Positions 17,952-26,245 of a DNA stretch of 64,000 nucleotides are shown here, piece by piece (positions within the stretch are counted from its first letter, which is position 1; each line of letters begins with the position of its first letter). The DNA is from Zoogloea sp041914405 (GTDB lineage: Bacteria; Pseudomonadota; Gammaproteobacteria; Burkholderiales; Rhodocyclaceae). The DNA lies in NCBI RefSeq assembly GCF_041914405.1, contig NZ_JAYSDK010000030.1:7397-71396 (forward strand). The letters are read 5' to 3'. The notes under the pieces were generated by a model. That model ran no database searches. It saw only the letters and a program-made list of their open reading frames with translations, and had not been told where the DNA came from. Made by a program: the position numbers and the translations under genes.

Positions 17952-18887
17952 ATGCCGGGCAACAGCGTTGACGAGAAGGACAGCAGCGGCATGCAGACGC
18001 CCAACCCCAGCCAGCACCCACCGGAAGAAGACGCCCAGGTCACCGCCGTCGTCGATTGCAGCACGATGCGCCTCGGCGACCGCATGGCCTGCGCGTGGAT
18101 GGCCCAGCAGCGCCACCGCGCCACCGGCGAGCGCTTCGCGCTGATCGACCGCCACCCGGTGCTGGCCAGGGACTTTCCGCTGTCACGCTATTTCAGCGAG
18201 ACCTTCGTGGACTGGAGCGAGGCCCGGATCGCCGCTGCCGGGCTGCCCGCGTGGGACATGGGCAACCTGTGGCTGACGGTGAGCAATGCTTTCGCCGCCA
18301 ACCCGCAAGCCGGCAATTTCGAGACGCTGCCGGCAACCATCACGGCCCAGGCGCGCGAGCTGGCGGCGTCAACGCCCGCCGGCAAGCCACGCATCCTGAT
18401 CCACGTACTCGACGATGCCCCCTACAACATGGCCCGGCGCTGGCGCCGCAAGGACGCCGACGCCCTGTGCGACGAACTGCGCCGCCTCGGCGGCCACGTC
18501 GTGCTGCTCAACCCCTCGTCGGCACAGTTCATCGGCGGCTTCGAGCGCATGCTGGCCGAGATGCTGGCAGCCGACCTGTTCATTGGCGGCGATACCGGCC
18601 CGAGCCATGCGTTCGCGCTGCTGTGCGCCGACAAGCCGCAGGTCGCGGTCTACCCGTCGATGCTGAAAGACCAGCGCAAGTTCGCCACGGAACAGGCCCG
18701 CCTGGGGCTGGCGCTGCCGTGGGACAGCCTGCCCAAGCGCCCCGCGCTGCGGGTCATCACCATGAAGCGCCGGCTGGCGCTGATCTGGCACGAGCGCCAG
18801 CTGCTGCTGCGGCGGGCCGGCCTGTTCAACGGCCGCGATGTCGCCCGCCAGGCAATGGCCGAACTGGCTGCCCATACGAAAGGCTGA
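17952..18887 (+). CDS. Glycosyltransferase family 9-like protein
   Basis: About 311 residues. The C-terminal half shows the heptosyltransferase-type nucleotide-sugar site: MLAADLFIGGDTGPSHAFAL, then CADKPQVAVYPSM. The N-terminal half is less conserved (CSTMRLGDRMACAWMAQQRH). Two other GT9 proteins are encoded on the opposite strand in the LPS locus; this one stands apart and is shorter. Start is uncertain: ATG 17952, or ATG 17991 which has GAAGGA upstream. Sugar and acceptor unknown. Confidence 0.65.
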   Translation: MPGNSVDEKDSSGMQTPNPSQHPPEEDAQVTAVVDCSTMRLGDRMACAWMAQQRHRATGERFALIDRHPVLARDFPLSRYFSETFVDWSEARIAAAGLPAWDMGNLWLTVSNAFAANPQAGNFETLPATITAQARELAASTPAGKPRILIHVLDDAPYNMARRWRRKDADALCDELRRLGGHVVLLNPSSAQFIGGFERMLAEMLAADLFIGGDTGPSHAFALLCADKPQVAVYPSMLKDQRKFATEQARLGLALPWDSLPKRPALRVITMKRRLALIWHERQLLLRRAGLFNGRDVARQAMAELAAHTKG

Positions 18888-18959
18888 CGACAGCCTGTTG
18901 TCACAGCGGCGTGACATTCAGCCGCTAGGCTCGCCGGCTGGTCTTTTTGCGTACCCGCC

Positions 18960-19976
18960 GTGCTGCCCACCGACGCCTCCTATGGCTCCGATCGCTCGGG
19001 GCTGATCTCCGGTTTCCTGTTCCGTCCCGGCGCCGCCGGCGAAGCCCTCGACACGACGCGGGCCGCGCGCTGGCTGAGCGGTTCCGAGGCCGCCCATGAC
19101 GGGGCCTTCGCGTGGCTGCATTTCAACCTCGCCAACGCCGCCACCGAGCGCTGGCTGCGCGAGCATCTGGGCGAGGTGGATGCCTTCTTCGACGCACTTC
19201 ATGAAGGTTCCCGCTCGACGCGCATCGAGTACGCCCATGACGCGCTGATCGCGGTGGTGAACGACGTGCTCTACGAGTTCGACTTCGAGCCATCCCAGCT
19301 CGCCACTCTGTGGCTGTACCTGGACGAGCGCACGGTGATCAGCGCCCGCCTGCAGCCGCTGCGCACCATCGACCGCCTGCGCGAAGCTGTACGCCAGGGC
19401 GAAACCTTCGATTCCACGGTGGCCATGCTGACCCACCTGCTGCGCGACCAGGCCGACGTGCTGGTGCAGATCGTGCGCACCGCCACCGACCAGGTGGACG
19501 ACGTGGAGGACACCATGCTTGCCGAGCGCGGGCAACGCAGTCGCGCCAGGCTGGGTTCCCTGCGCCGGGTGCTGGTGCGCCTGCGCCGCCTGCTGGCGCC
19601 GGAGCCGGGCGCCCTGTTCCGCCTGCTCAACCAGCCACCACGCTGGATCGCCCCGGGCGACCTGCAGGACCTGCGCCATTCGACCGAGGAGTTCTCGGCC
19701 GTGCTGGCCGACATGAGTGCGCTGCAGGAACGCATCAAGCTATTGCAGGAAGAAGTTGCGGCACGGGTCACCGAGGAAACCAACCGCAGCGTGTTCGTGC
19801 TGACGATGGTCACCGTGCTGGCGCTGCCGATCAACATGATCGCCGGCCTGCTCGGCATGAACGTCGGCGGCATTCCGTTGGCCGACCATCCGGAAGGCTT
19901 CTGGATCGTCGTCGCGATCATCGCCAGCTTCACCGTCGGCGCTGCCTGGTGGGCCTTCCGGCGGCGCGAGGAGTAG
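18960..19976 (+). CDS. CorA/ZntB-family divalent metal transporter
   Basis: 338 residues from a GTG start. A large cytoplasmic alpha/beta domain is followed by a long stalk helix and two C-terminal membrane helices, with the pore GMN motif at 299-301 (LLGMNVGGIPL). The absence of a basic tail and the sequence FDFEPSQLATLWLYLDERTVISAR resemble ZntB-like members, so zinc or magnesium movement is likely; the ion is not certain. Ends 18 bases before a REPIN that separates it from the convergent LPS locus. Confidence 0.88.
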   Translation: MLPTDASYGSDRSGLISGFLFRPGAAGEALDTTRAARWLSGSEAAHDGAFAWLHFNLANAATERWLREHLGEVDAFFDALHEGSRSTRIEYAHDALIAVVNDVLYEFDFEPSQLATLWLYLDERTVISARLQPLRTIDRLREAVRQGETFDSTVAMLTHLLRDQADVLVQIVRTATDQVDDVEDTMLAERGQRSRARLGSLRRVLVRLRRLLAPEPGALFRLLNQPPRWIAPGDLQDLRHSTEEFSAVLADMSALQERIKLLQEEVAARVTEETNRSVFVLTMVTVLALPINMIAGLLGMNVGGIPLADHPEGFWIVVAIIASFTVGAAWWAFRRREE

Positions 19977-19994
19977 GAATCAGGAGCAAGAGCC

Positions 19995-20065
19995 CTGTGG
20001 GGGCGAATTCATTCGCCCTCAGCGCATGACTTGACCACCGCGGGCGAATGAATTCGCCCCCACAG
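19995..20065. repeat. REPIN: two inverted REP palindromes
   Basis: CTGTGGGGGCGAATTCATTC at 19995-20014 faces GGGCGAATGAATTCGCCCCC at about 20042-20061, with a roughly 22-base spacer. Arms match those at 1301-1370. It lies between two convergent genes and can fold into a long hairpin, so it may also end transcription from both sides. Confidence 0.9.
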
Positions 20066-20085
20066 GCATAGCCTTCAAAACCGTG

Positions 20086-20826
20086 CTAGCGGCGGATCGG
20101 CGGGTGCTTGGGGGTGTTCTTGGCGAGCAGCTTCCAGGCCACGCCGAAGACGTCGTCGCCGCGCGACACGGCCTTGCGCGGCAGGCTCAACAGATCATCC
20201 TCCGGCGTCGCGGCGGCGCGCTCGCAGGTGGTGCCGCTCAGGTAGCCGGCGGCAGCGGCGGCCTCGACGCAGCGCAGGTCGTGGCTGCCATAGGGGTAAC
20301 AGAAATGATCCACGCGCCGGCCGAGGAGGTCTTCCAGGGCGGCCTTGCTGGAGTTCATTTCATCGGCAATCCGTTCCGTGCCCTGTTCAGCAAGGCGCAG
20401 GTGGCTGTGGGAATGGGAGCCGATGGTGAAGCCGAGATCCTGCACCTCGCGCAACTGGGCGGCGTTCATCAACGGCGCCGGTTCCGGCCCCTTGCCGGCA
20501 TCCCAGCTGGAAGTCTGTCCGATCAGCCCGCTCACCGCATACACCGTCGCCGGGTAGCCATGTTCCTTGAGCACCGGCGCAGCGTGGGTCAGGAAATCCA
20601 CGTAAGCGTCATCGAAGGTCAGCACCAGCGGCCGCGACGGCAGCGGCCCTTCTCCGCGCAGGCCGGCCACCGCGTCGTCGAGGCCGATCACCGAATAACC
20701 CAGCAGCTTGAACAGCGTCATCTGCGCCCGGAAGCGCGGCAGATGGCAGTACAGCGCGCCATGGGCCTTGACCCGACCAGGGAAGTCGCCGACCCGGTGG
20801 TACATCAGGATCTGCACCCGCTTCAT
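20086..20826 (-). CDS. Polysaccharide deacetylase (NodB-type), copy 1
   Basis: 246 residues. CE4-type motifs: LTFDDAYVDF (catalytic Asp plus metal Asp), GSHSHSHLRL (metal HxxxH), and DHFCYPYGSHD. Removes acetyl groups from N-acetylated sugars; here probably an LPS or O-unit sugar. It starts MKRVQILMYHRVGDF, the same opening as copy 2 at 24018, to which it is clearly paralogous along its whole length. No signal peptide, so a cytoplasmic substrate such as a nucleotide- or lipid-linked sugar is more likely than exported polymer. Last gene of the LPS operon; overlaps the upstream GT4 by 4 bases. Confidence 0.88.
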   Translation of the reverse strand: MKRVQILMYHRVGDFPGRVKAHGALYCHLPRFRAQMTLFKLLGYSVIGLDDAVAGLRGEGPLPSRPLVLTFDDAYVDFLTHAAPVLKEHGYPATVYAVSGLIGQTSSWDAGKGPEPAPLMNAAQLREVQDLGFTIGSHSHSHLRLAEQGTERIADEMNSSKAALEDLLGRRVDHFCYPYGSHDLRCVEAAAAAGYLSGTTCERAAATPEDDLLSLPRKAVSRGDDVFGVAWKLLAKNTPKHPPIRR

Positions 20827-21890
20827 CGTTTGCAGGCCTCACGATAGACGGCAATCGTGCGCTCGAACATCGCGTCCTCCGTAAAGCCGCCCTCGAAGAT
20901 CTGCCGCGCACGGGTGCCGAAAGCGGCGCGCCGGGCCGGATCGCCGAGCAGGTCGTCGATGGCGGCGGCCAGCGTGACGGGATCGTCGGGCGGCACCAGA
21001 TGGCCGCTTCCCCCCTCCTCCACCACCTCGCCGATGCCGCCCACGTAGCTGGCGACGATCGGCAGGCTGCAGGCGGAAGCTTCCAGCAGCGTCAGCGACA
21101 GGGCTTCCCGGCGCGACGGCGCCAGCAGCAGGTCGGACGCGGCCAGCAGGGCCGGCACGTCTTCGCGCAGGCCGAGGAAACGGACCCGCCCCTCCAGGCC
21201 GAGCTCCCGCGCCTGGGCCTGCACCTGCGGGCCCAGGTCGCCGTGGTGGTCGCCGGCCAGCAGCAGCGTCCAGCGCCGCTCGCGGAGGCGCGCCAGGGCC
21301 GCCAGCGCGGTGTCGTGCCCCTTGGCGGAAACAATGCGGGCCGCCATCAGCAGGCAGGGTTCGTCATCGGCCACGCCCAGTTCGCGCCGCGTCGCCGCGC
21401 GCACATCGGCCGGCAATGCAGCCGCCAGGTCGGCGATGCCATGGTGGACCATGCGGATGCGCGCCGGATCGTAGCCGGTACGCGCCAGAAAATCCGCCAC
21501 CGCCTGGGACACCGCGATGATGCGGTCGGCACGGCCGAAGTGCTTGCCGGCGTTGTCCGAATGGGCGGTCGCCACGTTGGGCAGTCTGGCCAGCTTGGCG
21601 GCCAGGCCGGCGTACCAGGCGCCGCGGGTCAGGTGGCCGTGGATCAGGTCGGCGCCGATACGGCGGGCGTACAGCGCCAGACGCACGGTGGACGGCAAGT
21701 CGTAGATGCCGACCAGCGGCAGGTCGATGCCGTCAAAGCCCTCGGCACGCAGTTGCTGGCCGAGCCAGCCGGCCATCGGCCCGGCGTAGAAGGCCTCGTG
21801 GCCGCGCTCGCGCAGGCCGCGCATGAGTTGCAGCGCGTGGCGCTCGGCGCCGCCGCTCTTGAGACTGCGCAGGACGGTGACGATCTTCAC
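20823..21890 (-). CDS. Glycosyltransferase family 4
   Basis: 355 residues, GT-B fold. N-terminal SLKSGGAERHALQLMRGL; C-terminal donor site FLGLREDVPALLAASDLLLAPSRREALSLTLLEASA with the EX7E-type glutamates, then YVGGIGEVVEEGGSGHLVPP. Retaining hexosyl transfer to the LPS core or O-unit is inferred. Four-base overlaps with both neighbours. Related to the next GT4 gene but clearly divergent. Confidence 0.9.
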   Translation of the reverse strand: MKIVTVLRSLKSGGAERHALQLMRGLRERGHEAFYAGPMAGWLGQQLRAEGFDGIDLPLVGIYDLPSTVRLALYARRIGADLIHGHLTRGAWYAGLAAKLARLPNVATAHSDNAGKHFGRADRIIAVSQAVADFLARTGYDPARIRMVHHGIADLAAALPADVRAATRRELGVADDEPCLLMAARIVSAKGHDTALAALARLRERRWTLLLAGDHHGDLGPQVQAQARELGLEGRVRFLGLREDVPALLAASDLLLAPSRREALSLTLLEASACSLPIVASYVGGIGEVVEEGGSGHLVPPDDPVTLAAAIDDLLGDPARRAAFGTRARQIFEGGFTEDAMFERTIAVYREACKR

Positions 21891-22969
21891 TGGCCGAGCA
21901 CCTTGCGATAAATGGCCAGGTTGCCCTCGACCATGCCGTCGATGGAGAACTCGGCCAGGATCCGCGCCCGCCCGGCTTCACCGTACTGGGTGCGCAGAAC
22001 CGGATCGGCAACCAGGCGTTCGATGGCGGCGGCCAGCGCCGGCACGTCGCCCGGCGGGCACAGGATGCCGGTCACCCCGTCCTGCACCGCTTCCGGCAGA
22101 CCGCCGGCGCGACTGGTGATGACCGGCACGCCCGCAGCAGCGGCCTGCAGCAGGGACACGCCAAGGCCTTCCATCTCGGCCGGGTGGACCAGCAGGTCGA
22201 GGCCGCCGATCCAGTGCGCCAGGTCGTGGCGGAAGCCGGCAAAATGCACTGCGCCGCCGAGGCCGCGGGCCGCCACGTCGGCGCGCAGCTCAGCCTCCAA
22301 CGGCCCCTGGCCGAAAACCAGCACCTGCAGCTCGGGGTAATGCTCGACCAGCTCGGGCAAGGCCGCAAACAGGTAGCGATGGCCCTTGCGCGGGATCATC
22401 TGGGCCACCACGCCGATCACCAGCGCGTCCTGCGGCAGGCGGAACTCGGCGCGAAAAGCTTCCGGATCGACCGGCACCAGGAAGGGCGCCGGGTCCACCG
22501 CGCTGCGCACGCAGCTGACCTTCTCCGGCGCCAGGCCTTCGGACAGCAGCACGTCACGGATGCCTTCGGAGATGGTGATCACGTGGTCGTAGAGGCGGTA
22601 CTTGAGCGCCACTGCCAGGCGGGATTCCGGATTGTCCACACGACGCGACAGCACGCAGGGCACGCCGGCCAGCTTCGCCGCCAACGCGCCCCAGGTGTCG
22701 GCGCCACGGCGGCTGTGCAGGTGCACCAGGTCGGGCTTTTCGGCGCGGATCACCTTGGCCAGGCGGAAGGCCAGGCCGATGTCGCCGTCGCCGCCCATCT
22801 TCATCTCCAGCAGGCGCGTGCCGGCCGGATGGCGGTGGGCGATGTCGCTGCCCGCCGGACAGGCCAGCAAGGTGTCGATACCGCGGGCGGCGAGGCCCTC
22901 GGCGATGTACTGGACCTGGCGGGCGCCACCGTAGAGGTGCTTGCCCGCTTCCACATGCAGAATCTTCAT
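21887..22969 (-). CDS. Glycosyltransferase family 4
   Basis: 360 residues, GT-B fold. Opens MKILHVEAGKHLYGGARQV, has a nucleotide-sugar region GGLDLLVHPAEMEGLGVSLL, then SRAGGLPEAVQDGVTGILCPPGD. Similar to WaaG/RfaG-type and colanic-acid-type GT4 enzymes. Overlaps both the heptosyltransferase upstream and the next GT4 downstream by 4 bases, so the trio is translated together. Sugar donor not determinable. Confidence 0.9.
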   Translation of the reverse strand: MKILHVEAGKHLYGGARQVQYIAEGLAARGIDTLLACPAGSDIAHRHPAGTRLLEMKMGGDGDIGLAFRLAKVIRAEKPDLVHLHSRRGADTWGALAAKLAGVPCVLSRRVDNPESRLAVALKYRLYDHVITISEGIRDVLLSEGLAPEKVSCVRSAVDPAPFLVPVDPEAFRAEFRLPQDALVIGVVAQMIPRKGHRYLFAALPELVEHYPELQVLVFGQGPLEAELRADVAARGLGGAVHFAGFRHDLAHWIGGLDLLVHPAEMEGLGVSLLQAAAAGVPVITSRAGGLPEAVQDGVTGILCPPGDVPALAAAIERLVADPVLRTQYGEAGRARILAEFSIDGMVEGNLAIYRKVLGQ

Positions 22970-24021
22970 GGTCTTGCTTCTTGGGTCTGGGCGGCCAGCA
23001 TGGCCTGGGCCCGGTCGAGGACCATGGCCGGCGTGATGTCACGCAGACAGGTGAATTTGCCGCCGCAGGTCGGCCGGCGCCGGCATGGCGAGCATTCGAG
23101 GCCGAGCCAGATCACGCTGCCGGTGGGGCGGCCGGTGTCCTGGTAGGGGCAGGTGGAGCCGAAGATGGCCACCGTCGGGCGGGCCAGCGCGGTGCCCATG
23201 TGGGTGAGGCCAGTATCCACGCCGACCAGCAGCGCCGCGTGGGCGATGGCGGCCACCGCCTCCGGCAGGCGGGTGCGGCCAGCCAGGTTGACGATGCGCG
23301 GGTCCGCCGCCGCGATGCGCGCCGCCGCGTCGGCATCCGCCGGACCGCCGAGGATCACCGGGGTCAGCCCGGTGGCGGCGATCAGCTGCGGCGCCAGCGC
23401 CTGCCAGGCGTCCTCGAACCAGTGCTTCTGCGGCCGTGTGGTAAACGGCGCGAACACCGCGTAGCCGCCGGGCGCCAGCCCATGCTCGGCGAGCTTGCCG
23501 AGCACGCCGGCTTCGGCAGCCGGATCGACGGTAAGCGTCGGCAAAAAGGCGCCGGCGTCGAGGCCCAGTTGCTGGGCCAGGTACTGGTATTCGGAACCGA
23601 TGCGCGCCTTTTCACCGCCGCGCGGGATCACCTCGCTCATCAGCAGCTGGCTGCCCTCCTTGGAGCCGAGGCCGACGCGCCGCGGCGCCCCCGACAGCCA
23701 GGTGATGAAGCCGCTCTTCAGCAGGCCCTGCAGGTCCAGCGCGGTGTCGAAGCGGCGCGCGTGCAGTTCGCGCCGCAGCTGACGCACGCATCGCCACAGT
23801 TCGAGCCGGCGCCCTTCCTTCCACAGCTTGACCCACTCGCCCTTCGACCAGGTGATCACCTCGTCGATGTTCGGATCACTGAGCAGCAGTTCGTGGATGC
23901 CCGGCTCTACCAGCCAGGCGATGTGGGCATCCGGGTGGGTGCGGCGGATCGCGGCCGGCAAGGCCGAGGCGAACACCACGTCGCCGATGGCCGAGCTACG
24001 GACGATGAGGATGCGCTTCAT
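22966..24021 (-). CDS. ADP-heptose--LPS heptosyltransferase (GT9)
   Basis: 351 residues. N-terminal MKRILIVRSSAIGDVVFASA, central LDLQGLLKSGFITWLSGAPRRVG, and C-terminal LLVGVDTGLTHMGTALARP are diagnostic of heptosyltransferase I/II-like GT9 enzymes that add L-glycero-D-manno-heptose to the inner core. The LDLQGLLKS segment fits the WaaC (heptosyltransferase I) group best, but assignment to I is inferred. A cysteine cluster CSPCRRRPTCGG lies near the C-terminus. Starts within the end of deacetylase copy 2 (4-base overlap). Confidence 0.88.
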   Translation of the reverse strand: MKRILIVRSSAIGDVVFASALPAAIRRTHPDAHIAWLVEPGIHELLLSDPNIDEVITWSKGEWVKLWKEGRRLELWRCVRQLRRELHARRFDTALDLQGLLKSGFITWLSGAPRRVGLGSKEGSQLLMSEVIPRGGEKARIGSEYQYLAQQLGLDAGAFLPTLTVDPAAEAGVLGKLAEHGLAPGGYAVFAPFTTRPQKHWFEDAWQALAPQLIAATGLTPVILGGPADADAAARIAAADPRIVNLAGRTRLPEAVAAIAHAALLVGVDTGLTHMGTALARPTVAIFGSTCPYQDTGRPTGSVIWLGLECSPCRRRPTCGGKFTCLRDITPAMVLDRAQAMLAAQTQEARP

Positions 24022-24770
24022 GCATGCACGGGCCGGCGAAGTGCGGCCTGCTTCGAGGTGTTCTTGGTGAGCAGCTTCCACAGCACACCAAAGGCGGTGT
24101 TGCCCTGGGAGACGGCCTTGCGCGGCAGCGTCAGCAGGTCGTCGGCTGGCGTGGCGACGGCGCGCTGGCAGGTCGTGCCGGTGACATAGCCGGCTGCGGC
24201 AGCGGCTTCCACAGCGCGCATGTCGTGGCTACCGTAGGGATAGCAGAAATGATCCACCGGCGCGCCGAGCACGTCTTCGAGCATGCGCTTGCTGGCCGTC
24301 AGCTCCTCAGCGATGCGCGGCGTATCCATCTGGACCAGGCGCGGATGGCTGACCGTGTGGGAACCCACCGTGAAGCCCATCGCGTGGATCTCGCGCAGCT
24401 GGGCGGCGCTCATCAACGGGGCGGGAACGAGGCCTTCCGGCGTGACCCACTCGGAAGTCTTGCCAAGCAGGCCAGCCACCGCGTAGACCGTCGCCGGGTA
24501 GCCATGGGCCTGCAGCACGGGGGCGGCCTGTTCGAGGAAGTCCACGTAGGCGTCGTCGAAGGTCAGCACCACCGGCTTGGGCGGCAGGGTTTTCTTGCCG
24601 CGCAGGGCCGCCGCCGCGTCGTCCAGGCTCACCACCGAGTAGCCGCAGTAGCGCAGCATGGCCATCTGCGCCTTGAAGCGCGGCAGGTGGCAGATCTGCG
24701 CGCGATGACTGGGCATGCGCTGCGGAAAATGCCCCACCCGGTGATACATCAGGATGTGGATACGGCTCAT
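24018..24770 (-). CDS. Polysaccharide deacetylase (NodB-type), copy 2
   Basis: 250 residues. LTFDDAYVDFLEQAAPVL, GSHTVSHPRL and DHFCYPYGSHDMRAVEAAAA are the CE4 active-site motifs. By eye over half of positions match copy 1 (20086-20826), including the shared tail WKLLTKNTSK versus WKLLAKNTPK. The start is MSRIHILMYHRVGHF. No signal peptide. The two copies bracket the heptosyltransferase and both GT4 genes, so each may serve a different sugar in the same glycan. Confidence 0.88.
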   Translation of the reverse strand: MSRIHILMYHRVGHFPQRMPSHRAQICHLPRFKAQMAMLRYCGYSVVSLDDAAAALRGKKTLPPKPVVLTFDDAYVDFLEQAAPVLQAHGYPATVYAVAGLLGKTSEWVTPEGLVPAPLMSAAQLREIHAMGFTVGSHTVSHPRLVQMDTPRIAEELTASKRMLEDVLGAPVDHFCYPYGSHDMRAVEAAAAAGYVTGTTCQRAVATPADDLLTLPRKAVSQGNTAFGVLWKLLTKNTSKQAALRRPVHA

Positions 24771-24848
24771 CGGCTCGGCAAATGACGCGTGCGGGATCGC
24801 ATGATGCCAGAGGATCGCCCCTTGGCGTAGCCGCCTGTTGCAGCGCAA

Positions 24849-25523
24849 CTAGAACCAGCGGCTGGCCAGCCAGCCGAGAGCGGCCAGCACGGCGGCGCCG
24901 AGGGCCGCGTTGCGGGTTTTCTTGAGGGCCCGCTGCAGCTTGACGTGGCGCCGGCTGGCCTGGAAATGCTCGACCACCGGCGTTTCCGTACCGCGGTCGA
25001 AGATCTTCACATAGCTTTCCGGCAGCGGCCCGATGCGCAGTTCCGGATGGCGCTCGATGGCGGTGGTGAAGCTGTCCTGGTCCACGCCGAGCAGCATGCC
25101 GTCCTGGGCCGCGATCCAGTCGTCCACGAAGGCCAGCGTCGACAGCCCGTTGCGCAGGTAGAGCGTGCCGGTCAGGTAGCGGTGGGAGAAGCTGCCATCG
25201 CCGGGCGCCACGAAGACGCCCAGGTCGGCGTCGAAATCGAAGAACAGGCGCAGCGGCGAGCGCACCACCGAATCGGCGTCCAGATAGACGACAGCCCGCC
25301 CCTCGAAACGCTGCAGGCAGTCACGCAGGAACTCCGGCTTGATGCGCGTGTTGGCCTCCCAGTAGCCGCGGCTGGGGTAGCGCTTGAGGAAATACGGGGT
25401 GCCGGTCTGCTCCAGGGATGCGCGCAGCTGGGCGGCCTCGGCCGCGTAGGTATCGGTGTAGAAGGCGCACACCAGGAAGGGCACATCCGGGCGGTCCTGC
25501 AGGATTTCGTCGGTAGTGTTCAT
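24849..25523 (-). CDS. Putative GT-A glycosyltransferase with C-terminal membrane anchor
   Basis: 224 residues. VVYLDADSVVRSPLRLFFDF contains a DxD-type metal and nucleotide site. LGVDQDSFTTAIERHPELRIGPLPE resembles the acceptor-side region of small nucleotide-diphospho-sugar transferases. Ends in a short basic stretch and a hydrophobic helix (AALGAAVLAALGWLASRWF) that would anchor it to the inner membrane. Lies in the LPS operon, 78 bases before deacetylase 2 and 5 bases after GT25. The sugar is unknown. Confidence 0.75.
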   Translation of the reverse strand: MNTTDEILQDRPDVPFLVCAFYTDTYAAEAAQLRASLEQTGTPYFLKRYPSRGYWEANTRIKPEFLRDCLQRFEGRAVVYLDADSVVRSPLRLFFDFDADLGVFVAPGDGSFSHRYLTGTLYLRNGLSTLAFVDDWIAAQDGMLLGVDQDSFTTAIERHPELRIGPLPESYVKIFDRGTETPVVEHFQASRRHVKLQRALKKTRNAALGAAVLAALGWLASRWF

Positions 25524-25528
25524 CGTCG

Positions 25529-26245
25529 TCAGTAGGCGCCCTGGCGGAGCCGGCGGGCCAGCAGGAAAACGGCGAGCTTGCGGCGCTTCGCCTCGATCAC
25601 CCGCGCCAGGTGGCGGCCCACGGTCTTACGCTGGTGGCCATCCATGCGGGCGCCGATGGTGCTGGCGAGGCCGCCATCTTCCTCGACCACGCAGGGAAAC
25701 ACCACCGGCACGCAGAGGCCGTGCTTCCAGTAGAGATCGAACTCGTCATCCACCGGCCGCTGCGGCACCGCCAGCCGCTCCAGCAGGCGGCGGGCGCCGG
25801 CCTGGCTGACGAGATAGCCCTGGGCGCCGCTGGGGTTCTTGTTCGGCAGGATCAGCCGCCGCCCATCGGCCAGGCTGGCTACCGGGATGCCGCGCACCGG
25901 GCCGAGGGAAGACAGGCGGACCAGGTCGTAGGACAGATCGAGGCCGGCGACCCCGGCGATCACCCGCGGTAGCTCCGGGCTCAGTACCACGTCGTCCTCG
26001 AGCACCACCGCATGGGCCAGCCCGCACTCGACGACGAGCTCCCAGCTGCGCCGGTGGGACAGGTAGCAGCCCAGCTCTCCATTGCTCAGGCGCGGCTCGG
26101 CGCCGGCCGGCAGGCTGGCCCGGTCGACGCGGGCGCCATCGACGGCCGGCAGGAACTCCGCGTCCAGCCCCAGCGCAGCCAGGCGCTGCTGCATCAACAC
26201 GCGGCGGTCAACGGCACGCTCGAGGTTGAGTACGAAGATCTTCAT
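25529..26245 (-). CDS. Glycosyltransferase family 25 (LPS core)
   Basis: 238 residues. Opens MKIFVLNLERAVDRR, followed by GELGCYLSHRRSWELVVECG and HAVVLEDDVVLSPELP, the conserved GT25 motifs of Lob/Lex-type beta-galactosyl- and glucosyltransferases acting on lipooligosaccharide cores. It starts inside the end of the O-antigen ligase gene (4-base overlap). Donor sugar inferred only at family level. Confidence 0.88.
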   Translation of the reverse strand: MKIFVLNLERAVDRRVLMQQRLAALGLDAEFLPAVDGARVDRASLPAGAEPRLSNGELGCYLSHRRSWELVVECGLAHAVVLEDDVVLSPELPRVIAGVAGLDLSYDLVRLSSLGPVRGIPVASLADGRRLILPNKNPSGAQGYLVSQAGARRLLERLAVPQRPVDDEFDLYWKHGLCVPVVFPCVVEEDGGLASTIGARMDGHQRKTVGRHLARVIEAKRRKLAVFLLARRLRQGAY

